From NCBI GenBank assembly GCA_949840955.1, contig CATKXV010000002.1:124001-188000 (forward strand): DNA of 64,000 bases. Direction: 5' to 3'. Positions 34,613-46,057 of this stretch are shown piece after piece. Every line of letters starts with the position of its first letter. The first letter of the stretch is position 1. The stretch is from an uncultured Anaeroplasmataceae bacterium. GTDB taxonomy: Bacteria > Bacillota_I > Bacilli_A > Acholeplasmatales > Anaeroplasmataceae. A model generated the notes under the pieces. That model worked only from the letters and a program-made list of their open reading frames with translations. It made no database searches and was not told where the DNA came from. The position numbers and the translations under genes were made by a program.

Positions 34613-37600
34613 TTATTCTTCTTCTACATCTAATGAAGCATCTAATTCATCTAAAAAATCATCAGATACTAACATATCATCAAATTCTTCATCATCAAGA
34701 TTGTCGGCTTCATCCAAAGCCTTTTCCTCTTCAATCTGATCATTGACCTCTTGATAAATATTTTCTTCCTCTGGACGATGTTCACATTCGAATTCGTCTT
34801 CTAGTAGAACTCCTGTACCTGCAGGAATTAAACCACCAATAATTACATTTTCCTTCAAGCCAACCAAAAAGTCTGTTTTAGACTGAATCGCTGCCTGTGT
34901 TAATATTCTTGTAGTTTCCTGGAAGGAGCAAGCAGATAAGAAGGATTGACATGCCAATGCTGCCTTTGTAATACCTAGTAATAATGGCTTAGCTGTAGGT
35001 AGGTTTCCCCCCTCTGCAAACACTTTAGCACATGCATCCTTATATTCGTTGACAGATACATCTCTTCCTGGTAAAAGCTCAGTATCTCCTTCTTGTACAA
35101 CAATAAGCTTTCTCATCATCTGACGTACAATAATTTCGATATGCTTATCAGAAATTTCTACGGATTGAGAACGATATACCTTTTGAACCTCTTCAACAAT
35201 ATACTTTTGAACAGCTTCAGCATCCTTGATTCTCAATAGCTCCTTTGGATGTATAGATCCCTTCATCAGCTTTTCTCCACGATGAATTTCACTTCCAACA
35301 CTAACCAAAAGCTCAGAGGTTGCATCTATAATATAGTTCTTTTCTTCTACATCATTCATAATTGTGATGGCTAATCCATTCTTTGTTTTCTCAATAGAAT
35401 CAACTACACCATCAATTTCTGAAATCGTTGCTTTACCCTTAGGCTTACGTGCCTCAAACAATTCCTGAACACGAGGAAGACCCTGTGTTATATCTGCTGC
35501 TGATGCAACACCACCCGTATGGAATGTACGCATGGTTAGCTGTGTACCTGGCTCACCGATGGACTGAGCAGCAACTGTACCAACAGCCTCTCCAACCTCA
35601 ACAACCTTGTTTGTTGCAAGGTTACGTCCATAGCACATCATACACACACCTGTTCTTGCATCACAGGTTAAATTGGTACGTATAGAAACCTTTTTAATAC
35701 CAGCATCAGCAATGACGCTTGCCATTTCCTCTGTAAATAGTTCATTTCTTCTACAAATTAATTCACCTGTTTCTGGATGAACTAAATCCTTTGCAGCAAA
35801 ACGACCTATAACACGATCAGCAACAGTAACAACAATCTTACCGCCCTCATCAACGATATCCTCAACATACATTACCTTTTCTGTGCCACAGTCCACAGTT
35901 GAAATGATAACATCCTGAGATACATCGACCAAACGACGAGTTAAATATCCAGATTCTGCTGTCTTTAAGGCTGTATCGGTAGAACCCTTTCTTGAACCAT
36001 GGGTAGAAATAAAGAATTCAGATACCGTTAATCCCTCACGGAAGTTTGCTTTAACTGGAACCTCAATAGTTTCACCAGCTGTGTTAGCCATAAGTCCACG
36101 CATACCTGCAAGCTGAGCAAAGTTGGATGCATTACCACGAGATCCTGAATCAGACATCATAAAGATATGATTATCCTTTTGCTTGGATAATTCTGCCCAT
36201 AGACCATCCTGGATTTCATTACGAGCATCACTCCACTCCTTTTCAACAAGCTTCTTACGCTCCTTGTTGGTTAACTGACCCAAATTATACATAAGGGTAA
36301 TCTCATCTATTTTCTTATCTGCAGCAGCAATACGTGTTTGCTTTCCTTGATAATCCAATACGTCGGCTGCCGAAATAGTAAGACCTGCAATCGTAGAATA
36401 TTTAAAGCCTAAATCCTTGATACGATCTAGCATTTTAGAGGTTTCTGTGATTTGGAATCTCTTAAATACCTCTGCAATAATTCTCGCAATATTCTTCTTT
36501 TTAAAAGGTTGAACCTCTTCATGAGCTAGTAATGCCTCATATGTATTTTCTGGATTCTTAGGATCCAAGAAATAACGATTTGGTGTAGCCACACAAAGAT
36601 TTTCCTCAGTAGGCTCATTTAAATAAGGGAATTCATCTGGAAGAATACTATTAAAGATCATCTTACCTAAAGTCGTAAATAGATATTTCCCCTGACCCTT
36701 ATTGTTTGCAAATTTTTCAACTGGTAAATAAGAAGGATCTACAAAAATACGAGTATGTAATGTAATATTATCATTCTTATATGCCATGTAAGCCTCATCA
36801 AAATCCTTATAGAAGTGTCCTTCATTTGGTCTGCCATTTCTTTCAAGAGTAAGATAATAGTTTCCTAAAATCATATCCTGTGAAGGCGTAACAACAGGCT
36901 TTCCATCCTTAGGATTTAGAATATTGTTGGATGCAAGCATTAATAAGCGTGCTTCTGCCTGTGCCTCTAAGGATAAAGGAACATGGACAGCCATCTGGTC
37001 TCCATCAAAGTCAGCATTAAATGGTGTACAAACAAGGGGGTGAAGACGAATGGCCTTACCCTCAATAAGTACAGGCTCAAATGCTTGAATACCTAAACGG
37101 TGAAGCGTAGGCGCACGGTTTAATAAAACTGGATGCTCACGAATTACCTCCTCAAGGATAGACCAAACGCTATCATCCTGATTATCACAAGCCTTAGATG
37201 CTACTGCAATACTATTTCCAGCCTTAATTAATTCTCTTAAAACAAATGGCTTAAATAGGGTTAATGCCATTTCCTTTGGAATACCACATTGATACATCTT
37301 TAAGGATGGACCAACGACAATAACGGAACGTCCAGAGTAATCTACACGTTTTCCTAATAGATTTTGACGGAAGCGTCCCTGCTTACCACGAAGCATATCA
37401 GATAAGCTCTTTAAATGATGGTTCTTTTCAACAACGGCCTTTTTACCACGCTTTGAATTATCAATTAATGCATCTACTGCTTCCTGAAGCATACGCTTTT
37501 CATTTTTCGTTATAAGATGTGGAGCATTTTGCTCAAATTGCTTCTTTAAACGATTGTTACGATTTAGGATACGACGATATAAATCATTTAAATCCGTAGT

Positions 37601-38347
37601 TGCAAAACGACCACCCTCTAATTGAACCATTGGACGTAAATCAGGTGGAATTACTGGTAATACCTCTAATATCATCCATTCTGGCTTATTATCAGATTGT
37701 AAGAAGGATTCAATCACCTCTAAGCGCTTAATTACTCGATCACGACGTTGCTTAGAAGAGGTTTTTAGCTTTCTTCTTAATAATTTTTCTTCTTTTTCTA
37801 AATCAATTTCCTTTAATAGGGTCTTAACAGCTTCTGCTCCTGTTAATGCTTTAAATTTAGAAGGATATTGTTCACTCTTAACAGAATATTCAGCTTCTGT
37901 TAAAATTTGCTTTTTCACTAATCCTGTATCCTTATCTGCTGAAATAACAATATAGGATGCAAGATAAACAATTTCCTCTAGATCCTTAGTCTTAATATCT
38001 AAAAGTGTAGCCAAAGGAGAGGAGCTATTTCTTAAAAACCAAGTATGAACTACTGGGCTTGCAAGTGTAATATGTCCTAGTCTTTCTCTACGAACCTTAG
38101 CTTCTGTAATCTCTACTCCACACTTTTCACAGATTTTTCCCTTATCTGTATTTCTTTTAGATTTACCACAGGCACACTGATAGTCCTTTTGTGGACCAAA
38201 AATTTTCTCACAGAATAATCCATCTGGTTCAGGCTTTAACGTACGATAGTTAATTGTTTCATGCTTTAAAACTTCACCATGGGACCATGATAAAATTTCT
38301 TCTGGAGAGGCTAAACCAATTTTAATATATTTGTATTGTGTACTCAC
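34613..38347 (-). CDS. rpoC: RNA polymerase beta' subunit
   Basis: 1244 aa. The N-terminal zinc site is Cys58, Cys60, Cys73 and Cys76. The catalytic NADFDGD with its three aspartates is at 444-450. The bridge/trigger-loop region ([15 protein letters not shown]) and the second zinc site ([14 protein letters not shown]) are also present. The C-terminus is very acidic. The start is GTG with GGAGGG upstream, 14 nt after rpoB. The length fits Bacillota without large insertions. Confidence 0.99.
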   Translation of the reverse strand: MSTQYKYIKIGLASPEEILSWSHGEVLKHETINYRTLKPEPDGLFCEKIFGPQKDYQCACGKSKRNTDKGKICEKCGVEITEAKVRRERLGHITLASPVVHTWFLRNSSSPLATLLDIKTKDLEEIVYLASYIVISADKDTGLVKKQILTEAEYSVKSEQYPSKFKALTGAEAVKTLLKEIDLEKEEKLLRRKLKTSSKQRRDRVIKRLEVIESFLQSDNKPEWMILEVLPVIPPDLRPMVQLEGGRFATTDLNDLYRRILNRNNRLKKQFEQNAPHLITKNEKRMLQEAVDALIDNSKRGKKAVVEKNHHLKSLSDMLRGKQGRFRQNLLGKRVDYSGRSVIVVGPSLKMYQCGIPKEMALTLFKPFVLRELIKAGNSIAVASKACDNQDDSVWSILEEVIREHPVLLNRAPTLHRLGIQAFEPVLIEGKAIRLHPLVCTPFNADFDGDQMAVHVPLSLEAQAEARLLMLASNNILNPKDGKPVVTPSQDMILGNYYLTLERNGRPNEGHFYKDFDEAYMAYKNDNITLHTRIFVDPSYLPVEKFANNKGQGKYLFTTLGKMIFNSILPDEFPYLNEPTEENLCVATPNRYFLDPKNPENTYEALLAHEEVQPFKKKNIARIIAEVFKRFQITETSKMLDRIKDLGFKYSTIAGLTISAADVLDYQGKQTRIAAADKKIDEITLMYNLGQLTNKERKKLVEKEWSDARNEIQDGLWAELSKQKDNHIFMMSDSGSRGNASNFAQLAGMRGLMANTAGETIEVPVKANFREGLTVSEFFISTHGSRKGSTDTALKTAESGYLTRRLVDVSQDVIISTVDCGTEKVMYVEDIVDEGGKIVVTVADRVIGRFAAKDLVHPETGELICRRNELFTEEMASVIADAGIKKVSIRTNLTCDARTGVCMMCYGRNLATNKVVEVGEAVGTVAAQSIGEPGTQLTMRTFHTGGVASAADITQGLPRVQELFEARKPKGKATISEIDGVVDSIEKTKNGLAITIMNDVEEKNYIIDATSELLVSVGSEIHRGEKLMKGSIHPKELLRIKDAEAVQKYIVEEVQKVYRSQSVEISDKHIEIIVRQMMRKLIVVQEGDTELLPGRDVSVNEYKDACAKVFAEGGNLPTAKPLLLGITKAALACQSFLSACSFQETTRILTQAAIQSKTDFLVGLKENVIIGGLIPAGTGVLLEDEFECEHRPEEENIYQEVNDQIEEEKALDEADNLDDEEFDDMLVSDDFLDELDASLDVEEE

Positions 38348-38360
38348 TTTATTCCCTCCA

Positions 38361-41300
38361 TTATCGAACCGTTTCTCTTATTTTTAAATCAACAATAGAA
38401 CGATTGACCTCGTTTTCATCTTTTTCGTTCATCAATTCTACATGGATACCTAATGCTTGTAGCTCACGTGTTAATACACGGAAGGACTCTGGAATAGAAG
38501 ACTCTGGAATCGGCTTACCATCAACAATAGCATCAAATACTCTATCTCTACCAACCAAGTCATCTGATTTAACCGTTAGCATTTCACGTAAGGTGTTGGC
38601 AGCACCATATGCCTCAAGTGCCCAAACCTCCATTTCACCGAAACGCTGACCACCGTTTTGAGCCTTACCACCCATTGGCTGTTGTGTTACAAGGGTATAA
38701 GGACCAACATTACGAGCATGAAGCTTATCATCAACCATGTGGCTTAGCTTAACGAAATACATAATTCCAACTGTAATCTTGTTTTCGAAGGCTTCCCCTG
38801 TTCTACCATCATATAGAACTTCTTTTCCATCAGGAGCCATACCAGCTTCTGCCATAATTGCCTCAATATCTTCTATGGTAGCACCATCAAATACAGGAGT
38901 TGCAACCTGAATACCAAGCTTCTTTGCAGCAATACCCAAATGTAATTCAAGTACCTGACCAATATTCATACGAGAAGGCACACCCTGAGGGTTAAGCATA
39001 ATATCAATTGGATGACCATCCGCAGTAAATGGCATATCCTCTAAAGGTAGGATATTTGAAATAACACCCTTATTTCCATGACGGCCAGCCATCTTATCTC
39101 CAACCTGAATTTTACGCTTTTGAACGATATAAATCCGTACAACCTCATTCACACCAGGAGCCAAATCATCTCCCTTAGCCTTAGAGAAGTGTTGGATAGA
39201 TTGAACTACACCACCACCACCATGAGGAACACGTAAGGAGGTATCCCGTACATCTCTACTCTTCTCACCAAAGATAGCAAGTAATAATCTTTCCTCTGGA
39301 GTTGGATCCGTTACACCCTTAGGCGTAATTTTACCAACAAGGATATCGCCTTCCTTAACCTCTGTTCCAGGAATAACAATACCACGTTCATCCAAATTCT
39401 TTTTCGTTTCTTCCTTGACATTAGGAATTTCATAGGTAAACTCTTCTTTTCCTAATTTTGTATCACGACATTCTACAGAAAACTCATCAATATGAATTGA
39501 GGTATACACATCATCATAAACCATCTTTTCACTCATGATAACAGCATCCTCAAAGTTATATCCTTCCCAGGTCATAAAGGCAATACGAACATTACGGCCT
39601 AAGGCAAGCTCTCCATTCTTCATAGACTGTCCATCAGCAATAATATCGCCACGATCAATTCTTTCTCCCGGAACCACGATTGGACGCTGCATGATTGCTG
39701 TAGCAGAGTTAGAACGTAAAAATTGATATAAATCATAGCGATGAAGCTCACCACTATCCTCTTTTACAATAATCTTCTTTGCATCAACATATTGAACAAT
39801 ACCAGGCATAGTAGCAATTAATGCAGACCCACTATCCTTAGCTGCCTTATATTCCATACCTGTACCTACAATCGGACTTTCAGGGTTGATAATAGGCACT
39901 GCCTGACGTTGCATGTTTGCACCCATTAGGGCACGAGTCGCATCATCATGCTCAAGGAATGGAACACATGCAGCAGCAACAGATACAATCTGCTTAGGAG
40001 ATACGTCCATATAATCAACTTCATTAGGATCAACCATTTCAGTTTCTCCATTACGACGACCAATTACCTTTTCATCAATAATATGTCCCTCAGCATCTAG
40101 CTTTGTTGATGCAGAAGCAATAACAAGACCTTCTTCTTTATCTGCTGACAGATAGACCTTTTCATTAGAAACATATCGTTTTCCATCCTTATCCTCTTTT
40201 ACTAGAAAATAAGGTGTTTCAATAAATCCATATTCATTAACCTTAGCATAGGTTGCTAAAGATGTAATCAAACCGATAGATGGACCTTCAGGTGTCTCAA
40301 TCGGACACATACGTCCATAGTGTGAGTTATGAACGTCACGAACCTCTACACCAGCACGATCACGAGCAATACCACCTGTACCTAACGCTGAAATACGACG
40401 CTTTTGTGTAATTTCAGCCAAAGGATTAATCTGATCCATAAACTGAGATAGCTGACTGGAGCCAAAGAATTCCTTTAAAGAGGAGGTCAAAGGCTTAATA
40501 TTAATTAAATTTTGAGGAGTAGCCTCATGAACCTCTACAGTTGACATACGGTCTAAAATGTTTTTCTCTAATTTTGCAAAACCAATTCTAAATTGATTTT
40601 TTAATAATTCTCCAATTAATCTTAAACGACGATTTCCTAAATGGTCAATATCATCTAAGGTACCAACATTTTGATAAAGATTTAAATAGTAGCTTGCTGT
40701 TGCAATAATATCAGACATTGTAATGTGAAGAGAGGTTTCTCTTTGATCATTACCAATAATTTTAACATCTGTTGATTCATCATGACGTACAACGGTAACA
40801 AGCAATACCTCATTATATGGGTCCTCACAAAGCGTATTACCTAAATCTATTTTCTCACGAAATGCAGATCTAGCTAGCTTAAGACGGTCTAAAACCTCAC
40901 CTTGAATGATATCTCCATAGCTAGCAATTTTATCCCCCTTAGAGAATAAAACCTTTCCAGTAGTTTCATCTACTATATCTTCCTTAGCAAGTACATCCTG
41001 TGCCAAGCTTAATCCCTTAGCACGCTGTAAAACATCTAACTTAATATTATATTTGAAACGACCAACCTTTTGTAAATCATATCGACGATCATCAAATAAA
41101 CGTTGAACAATCAAAGCTCGAGCTCCCTCAACAGGAACCTTTTCTCCTTGACGTAGCTTAGAGTAAACCTCGATTGCAGCCTCCTCTGAATTGGTTGTCA
41201 AATCTCTTTCGAAGGTAGCCTGCATACTTTCACTATCGCCAAATAAATCAATAATCTGTTGATTAGTAGATAATCCATAGGAACGAAGAACTGTTGTTAA

Positions 41301-41876
41301 TGGAATCTTTTTAGAACGGTCAAGCTTGCCATATAAAACATTCTTTGAGCCCATTTCATATTCAATCCAAGCACCACGTGTAGGAATAACCGTTCCAGTA
41401 TACTTTGTATCTCCGGTTTTCTTATCAATCTCTTTCGCATAATAAACTCCAGATGAACGAACAATCTGAGAAATAATAACACGCTCAGCACCGTTAATGA
41501 TAAATGTACCAACAGGTGTCATATAAGGAATATCTCCCATAAATAATTCCTGCTCTAAAACCTCACCTGTTTGAGCATTCTCAAGTCGAACATTCACCTT
41601 AAGAGGACGTGCAAAGTTAACATCTCTTAATTTACAATCCACAATAGAAAATTTAGGATTTTCAAAGTGATGCTCACCAAAGGACAGCTTTAAATCACCA
41701 TTGAAGGATGTGATTGGAGAGATATCCTTAAATAGCTCTTCTAAGCCAGCATTCACAAACCAATCAAAGGACTTGGTTTGGATCTCAATAAGATCTGGTA
41801 ATTCTACTTCTGTACGAATTTTTGAATAATTTCTACGGACAGATTTTTTACCGTAGTTTACATTTTTGTAATTCAT
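38361..41876 (-). CDS. rpoB: RNA polymerase beta subunit
   Basis: 1171 aa. Typical blocks are intact: the rifampicin-pocket region [20 protein letters not shown] followed by RISALGTGG, and [13 protein letters not shown] near the active site. AAAGG precedes the ATG. Unlike most bacteria, no rplJ-rplL or other ribosomal genes lie directly upstream; the gene before it encodes a surface lipoprotein and ends at its own terminator. Confidence 0.99.
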   Translation of the reverse strand: MNYKNVNYGKKSVRRNYSKIRTEVELPDLIEIQTKSFDWFVNAGLEELFKDISPITSFNGDLKLSFGEHHFENPKFSIVDCKLRDVNFARPLKVNVRLENAQTGEVLEQELFMGDIPYMTPVGTFIINGAERVIISQIVRSSGVYYAKEIDKKTGDTKYTGTVIPTRGAWIEYEMGSKNVLYGKLDRSKKIPLTTVLRSYGLSTNQQIIDLFGDSESMQATFERDLTTNSEEAAIEVYSKLRQGEKVPVEGARALIVQRLFDDRRYDLQKVGRFKYNIKLDVLQRAKGLSLAQDVLAKEDIVDETTGKVLFSKGDKIASYGDIIQGEVLDRLKLARSAFREKIDLGNTLCEDPYNEVLLVTVVRHDESTDVKIIGNDQRETSLHITMSDIIATASYYLNLYQNVGTLDDIDHLGNRRLRLIGELLKNQFRIGFAKLEKNILDRMSTVEVHEATPQNLINIKPLTSSLKEFFGSSQLSQFMDQINPLAEITQKRRISALGTGGIARDRAGVEVRDVHNSHYGRMCPIETPEGPSIGLITSLATYAKVNEYGFIETPYFLVKEDKDGKRYVSNEKVYLSADKEEGLVIASASTKLDAEGHIIDEKVIGRRNGETEMVDPNEVDYMDVSPKQIVSVAAACVPFLEHDDATRALMGANMQRQAVPIINPESPIVGTGMEYKAAKDSGSALIATMPGIVQYVDAKKIIVKEDSGELHRYDLYQFLRSNSATAIMQRPIVVPGERIDRGDIIADGQSMKNGELALGRNVRIAFMTWEGYNFEDAVIMSEKMVYDDVYTSIHIDEFSVECRDTKLGKEEFTYEIPNVKEETKKNLDERGIVIPGTEVKEGDILVGKITPKGVTDPTPEERLLLAIFGEKSRDVRDTSLRVPHGGGGVVQSIQHFSKAKGDDLAPGVNEVVRIYIVQKRKIQVGDKMAGRHGNKGVISNILPLEDMPFTADGHPIDIMLNPQGVPSRMNIGQVLELHLGIAAKKLGIQVATPVFDGATIEDIEAIMAEAGMAPDGKEVLYDGRTGEAFENKITVGIMYFVKLSHMVDDKLHARNVGPYTLVTQQPMGGKAQNGGQRFGEMEVWALEAYGAANTLREMLTVKSDDLVGRDRVFDAIVDGKPIPESSIPESFRVLTRELQALGIHVELMNEKDENEVNRSIVDLKIRETVR

Positions 41877-41886
41877 AAAATACCTT

Positions 41887-41952
41887 TCATTTTTCCTTTC
41901 TAAGTATCAAGACTACCATAAGGCTTCGTATAACGCAATCCGGCTGTCTCAT
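41887..41952 (-). CDS. Possible 21-codon leader ORF before rpoB
   Basis: ATG at 41952 follows AAAGGAAGG by 2 nt and opens MRQPDCVIRSLMVVLILRKE..., ending at a TGA 10 nt before the rpoB ATG, so rpoB translation could be coupled to it. The stop overlaps a further ATG of a 5-codon frame. Such leaders can tune expression, but a short chance ORF cannot be excluded. Confidence 0.3.
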   Translation of the reverse strand: MRQPDCVIRSLMVVLILRKEK

Positions 41953-42072
41953 AACCTTCCTTTGATCCCCACGAAAAATGTATATAAATCGCATAAAGCG
42001 AAGAAAATTCTTATAAAATCATAGATTTTAGTAGCTGAAAAGTGCGTTAAAAGCAACAAATCGCATTTTAAT

Positions 42073-42101
42073 ATTATATATGTATTTTGTCTCAAAGTCA
42101 A
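42073..42101 (-). promoter_or_regulatory. Promoter of rpoB-rpoC
   Basis: Minus-strand TTGACT (42101-42096), a 17-nt spacer and TATAAT (42078-42073). The predicted leader is about 190 nt. Apart from the leader ORF I see no clear attenuator in it. Confidence 0.8.
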
Positions 42102-42180
42102 GATTTTTTTATTTTTTTGTTATTCATCCTCACACAAAAATTAAAAGAGAAATTATAAAAAATATATAGTTCAATCGAAT

Positions 42181-42218
42181 AACAAAAAAAGGATGAAAGC
42201 CAAAGGCTAACATCCTTT
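42181..42218 (-). terminator. Terminator of the two Ig-domain lipoprotein genes
   Basis: Minus-strand AAAGGATG plus AGCC pair with GGCT plus CATCCTTT (arms at 42218-42211 and 42195-42188), followed by TTTTG. Confidence 0.85.
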
Positions 42219-42228
42219 ACATTCTTAT

Positions 42229-43719
42229 TTAATTTGTATAATCTGGAAAGTATTGCTCTCTAGCCCAAAGTGGAAGATATTGGATATAATCTCTAAATTG
42301 GAAAACCTTCGTTTCATGAAGCTTACAATTTTCTTCTCCTGTAACTTTATTTTCCCAATCCTTTAAATCTTCATTCCATACTCCCTTATTATCGGTAAGA
42401 GTTAAATCATAATACCCTTTCATCGTAGGAGATCCACTGAAGGTTACACTATCTTCTCCATAGGATGTAAATTTCATTGTTCCATTTACAGCATTCCAAT
42501 AAACATTTAGGTTCAAGGATATATTTGGAGCCTTATAAATACGCTCAATTGCAGCGGCTGCTGGATGCCCTGAAGCTGCATTTAAATTATAATCCTTTCC
42601 TTTTTGAGGACCACTAGGTTCAATTCCATAGCGATCGGCTCTTGCTGCTGAAATAGCTACTGCTTTCGGATTAATCTTATCTAGAAAATCCTGTGAATTT
42701 GAGCCATGAGATCCATGGTGGGAAGCCTTATAAAGCGTCACCTCTGGTAAGTTCTCATTGCTCATCAATCGTTTTTCAATTTCAGAAGTTAAATCTCCAG
42801 CAGAGAAAAACTTAAAATCCTTATAGGTAAAGATGACTGCTAATGAATTTGGATTTGATGCCGTTGTTTTATCAGAAGTGATGTAATTTCCTGTATTTAA
42901 AATGTCCACATAAAATTCACTAGTTAGATAATAACGATTGGATGCTCCATTGATTTGATTTGCACAATCATAGGCAGAATGATATTGCATTCCCTTTGGA
43001 ATATATTGTGTACGAGCAGCAAGTACATTGCCACCCCCTGTTCCACCATAATCCACCATTAAAGAAATGTTATCAATTCCCTTTAAGGCCTTTGCAATTC
43101 CATCAATGTGATCTCCATCGCTGTGAGATACCATAAATGCATCTAATCTTCTGTCGGCAACCTTCTCCATTAAAACTTGATTGACAAAGGTGCCATCATA
43201 TTCATATCCAGCATCGATTAGAACTTCAACATTCCCCTTTTTAATGAAAATAGAATCTGCATAGATGTGCTGCATTTCAATAAAATATACTTCTATTGGC
43301 TCCTCTTCTCCTTCATTTCCTAAGAAAATCGGATCCTCTGGGGTTAAGCCACTTCCCACACCCAGCTGTTCTACCTTTCTTTTTGAAATGATATAGATAC
43401 TATCACTGATATAAGGATATTTTGTAGCTGTAGCTGTAATAATCGCTGTACCTGACCCTTTAACCTCAACGCTTCCTGTTTCAGAGACACTTGCGATGCT
43501 CGGATTTGAAATAGTCCAGGTAATTTCAGGTTCACTTGTTGGGTTTGCCACCACATTTAAAGAAAACTTATCTCCTACTAAAACATTTAATTCCTCTATC
43601 GTTTGATTTTCTTTAACTATATCTATGCTAGTAAGCTCCACCTCTTCCTTGCTCTTACAAGCAGCAAGGGAAAACATAGCTACTACAAAAAGTAGAAAAA
43701 ATACAATTTTTCTTTTCAT
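42229..43719 (-). CDS. Lipoprotein with Ig-like (Big_2) and ComEC-type MBL domains
   Basis: 496 aa. Lipobox AAC-K (Cys21), a Big_2-like domain at about 30-112 (PSIASVSETGSVEVKGSGTA), then a metallo-beta-lactamase domain with VSHSDGDHIDG (His199, Asp201, Asp203, His204) and ASHHGSHGS further on, as in the ComEC/Rec2 hydrolase part. No ComEC membrane channel is present. It is therefore a surface-anchored hydrolase, perhaps a nuclease or phosphodiesterase; the substrate is unknown. It is co-transcribed with the larger Ig-domain lipoprotein 13 nt upstream. Confidence 0.8.
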   Translation of the reverse strand: MKRKIVFFLLFVVAMFSLAACKSKEEVELTSIDIVKENQTIEELNVLVGDKFSLNVVANPTSEPEITWTISNPSIASVSETGSVEVKGSGTAIITATATKYPYISDSIYIISKRKVEQLGVGSGLTPEDPIFLGNEGEEEPIEVYFIEMQHIYADSIFIKKGNVEVLIDAGYEYDGTFVNQVLMEKVADRRLDAFMVSHSDGDHIDGIAKALKGIDNISLMVDYGGTGGGNVLAARTQYIPKGMQYHSAYDCANQINGASNRYYLTSEFYVDILNTGNYITSDKTTASNPNSLAVIFTYKDFKFFSAGDLTSEIEKRLMSNENLPEVTLYKASHHGSHGSNSQDFLDKINPKAVAISAARADRYGIEPSGPQKGKDYNLNAASGHPAAAAIERIYKAPNISLNLNVYWNAVNGTMKFTSYGEDSVTFSGSPTMKGYYDLTLTDNKGVWNEDLKDWENKVTGEENCKLHETKVFQFRDYIQYLPLWAREQYFPDYTN

Positions 43720-43732
43720 ATAATCTACCTAA

Positions 43733-45781
43733 TTATTTGTAAAGTTCGATATTATCTAAATTTACACGCTTTCCATTTGTACCAATAATATAGATTGCAA
43801 TACGTTTAGATCCCTCAGGTAAAGAAACACGATACAATTCCTTTTCAGCTCCTAATGTAATTGCAGCTCCTGAATCAACCCAAGTCTCTGTTCCGTCCAT
43901 AAGATATTCTACACCGATTACTATTGGATCATCATTTCCATAGATAGCTGCTACAAATTGTACAAAATTATATTCACCAGAAGTTTGAATTTCTACTCTA
44001 CCTGCATTAGCAGCAGTTGCATTGTTTTGCATTCTCAGTCCGAAGTTTCCTTCTGTTTTTGCATCCTTTGCTATTAAGGTATTTCTTAACAACCAGCTAT
44101 ATTTTGGTGTTCCTAATTCTACGATATTTCCTTTTTTATCATCATAGCTTGGCTTTGTTCCAGATGTGCCATATTGTCCTCCCTCAGTTACAGCATCCTC
44201 ACAATCTAAGGTTACTAGTTTTTCATGAGTAAACACAGTACCAAAAACATTTACCTTAAATACCTTTGTATCAGAGACTGTAGTATCCGTCTTATGAGTT
44301 AAGGTCGCTGTTAAAGTGACAATTGTATCTGCCTCAGGATGAACAACAGTACCTGTTACTGCATCAATTACAGCGGCATTATCACTTGCCCAAGATATCG
44401 TTACATTGTCAAAACCACTTACCTTAGAAGGAATTTCTAGCTTTGTAACTCCTGTCCCTAAAGATGTTTTTACAGTTAATGCTCCCTTAGCAGCAGCTAC
44501 TAAATCCTCTGAAGAAGGTTCTTCTATCTTGATATCAGTTGATTTTAAAATTTGAACCTGAGTTGATGCTTTTCCATATCCAAAGGCTGTCATAATTCCC
44601 TTAAATTCTATTTTCACATTAGGTAATGCATTTTTAAATAAGTTGCCAATTGTAGTAAATTCTTCAGGAGATAAACATTTTGGATCAACGCGCAAAGTAG
44701 TAGCTTTTCCATCTGCCGTTACATTGACACTATATGCTTTTTCTGTTGGAACAGGTGTTTTAGTAATAATAGCTTCTGCTGAAATATAGGAATTGTGATA
44801 AGGCTTCATATCATCTAAGGAGGATAAATCCTTTCCTTTTAAATCATTCACTGTATACGTAAGCTTTTCATTACTTTCTTTCAAATATGCTACATTCACA
44901 ATTTCATTGTTTCCTTGATGATATTTTTTAGCACCACCAACCTCATAGCATTTTCCAACCTCAACAGGATATGCTACGGCATTTTGTTCATAAACATAAT
45001 ATCCATCAGCGCCATTTTGAATATAATAAGATACCTTAGCCTCTACTTCAGGGCAAACATAGGTTACAACGCCCTTTACCTTCACTAAAGTGTCATTTTC
45101 TGCTTCCATGAAATCTGCGTGAGATGTTATAGGCATAGATTCATAATCCCCACTAGGAGTAGAGGTTCCTTGAACAACCTTTAGGTTAACAGAGGCTTTT
45201 ACTGTAGAAGCGTCCTTACAAGTAGCTGTAATAGTTACATCTCCTTCTTTAACGCCTGTAACCTCACCACGAGTCGTAACCGTTGCTAAAGCGTCACTAC
45301 TAGATGACCAAACCACTTCCTGAGAAGCCCCCTTAGGAGAAACTACAGTTTCTAAACGTAAGCTTTGTCCAACAGCAACTTCAGTAGCATCATTGGCCAC
45401 TTTAATCTTAACAGAGGTTGGCTGTATAACCTCAGCAGGCTTTTCTTTAACAATTAATGCTAATTTTTGAGAAATGTCTTTATTTTCTTTAGATGTTGCA
45501 ACAACCTCAACATTCCCCTTAGCTAATCCCTTAACAAGACCACTATCACTAACACTCGCAATTTTATCATTGCTTACAGACCATAAAACACCCTTTTCTG
45601 TAGCATTTTCTGGAAATACTGTAGCCGTTAGCTGAAGTGTCTCATCAACTACGATTTCTTGCTTGTTGTCCTTAGAGGTGATCGTTATCCCCTTTACAGA
45701 AGCAGCAGCATCATCACATGCAGCAAGTCCTAATACTGCTGCTAAAGCAACAAAGCACAAAAATAGTTTTCTTATTTTCAT
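43733..45781 (-). CDS. Multidomain Ig-like lipoprotein, 682 aa
   Basis: Lipobox LAAC-D. Two Big_2-like domains (about 28-112 and 118-202, each with a W-S-S/N...VT..GEV/GLV..G core) lead to a section resembling an OB-fold (about 215-310, VKVKGVVTYVCPEVEAKVSYY). Another Ig-like repeat follows (about 440-535), and the C-terminus is jelly-roll-like (VNLDNIELYK). OB and Ig combinations occur in secreted nucleases, but no nuclease motif is visible here. Together with the MBL lipoprotein it may bind and process an extracellular polymer such as DNA. Confidence 0.7.
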   Translation of the reverse strand: MKIRKLFLCFVALAAVLGLAACDDAAASVKGITITSKDNKQEIVVDETLQLTATVFPENATEKGVLWSVSNDKIASVSDSGLVKGLAKGNVEVVATSKENKDISQKLALIVKEKPAEVIQPTSVKIKVANDATEVAVGQSLRLETVVSPKGASQEVVWSSSSDALATVTTRGEVTGVKEGDVTITATCKDASTVKASVNLKVVQGTSTPSGDYESMPITSHADFMEAENDTLVKVKGVVTYVCPEVEAKVSYYIQNGADGYYVYEQNAVAYPVEVGKCYEVGGAKKYHQGNNEIVNVAYLKESNEKLTYTVNDLKGKDLSSLDDMKPYHNSYISAEAIITKTPVPTEKAYSVNVTADGKATTLRVDPKCLSPEEFTTIGNLFKNALPNVKIEFKGIMTAFGYGKASTQVQILKSTDIKIEEPSSEDLVAAAKGALTVKTSLGTGVTKLEIPSKVSGFDNVTISWASDNAAVIDAVTGTVVHPEADTIVTLTATLTHKTDTTVSDTKVFKVNVFGTVFTHEKLVTLDCEDAVTEGGQYGTSGTKPSYDDKKGNIVELGTPKYSWLLRNTLIAKDAKTEGNFGLRMQNNATAANAGRVEIQTSGEYNFVQFVAAIYGNDDPIVIGVEYLMDGTETWVDSGAAITLGAEKELYRVSLPEGSKRIAIYIIGTNGKRVNLDNIELYK

Positions 45782-46024
45782 TTCTCCTTTTTGTATATCT
45801 ATATTGTACTTATAAATATACCTTTCCCTTTCTTATTTTTTAGCAGGTTGTCAGTACAAAACAACATTTCTTACCCATTTTAGGGGGCACGAAAAAAGTG
45901 TCGTAATGTAGCCGTAACTGTTTTTTTATTTCTAGAAAAAATTCTTAAGAAAGGGGTGGCTTAGCTACGCTGTCTACTTTCATCTTGATTATATCAAAAA
46001 ACAAAGTAGAATGGTAGAGGTAAT

Positions 46025-46054
46025 ATAAAAAAATTGACGAATTTTCGCCAATTT
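46025..46054 (-). terminator. Terminator of the HD-GYP gene
   Basis: Minus-strand AAATTGGCGAA pairs with TTCGTCAATTT (one G-T pair), followed by TTTTATA. In the roughly 250 bases from here to the lipoprotein start at 45781 I see no gene and no certain promoter. Confidence 0.75.
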
Positions 46055-46057
46055 CTC

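Noticed and set aside
45782-46024. A small gene or regulatory RNA upstream of the Ig-like lipoprotein
   Set aside because: No frame with a good RBS and no convincing stem-loop series; only weak promoter-like sequences.
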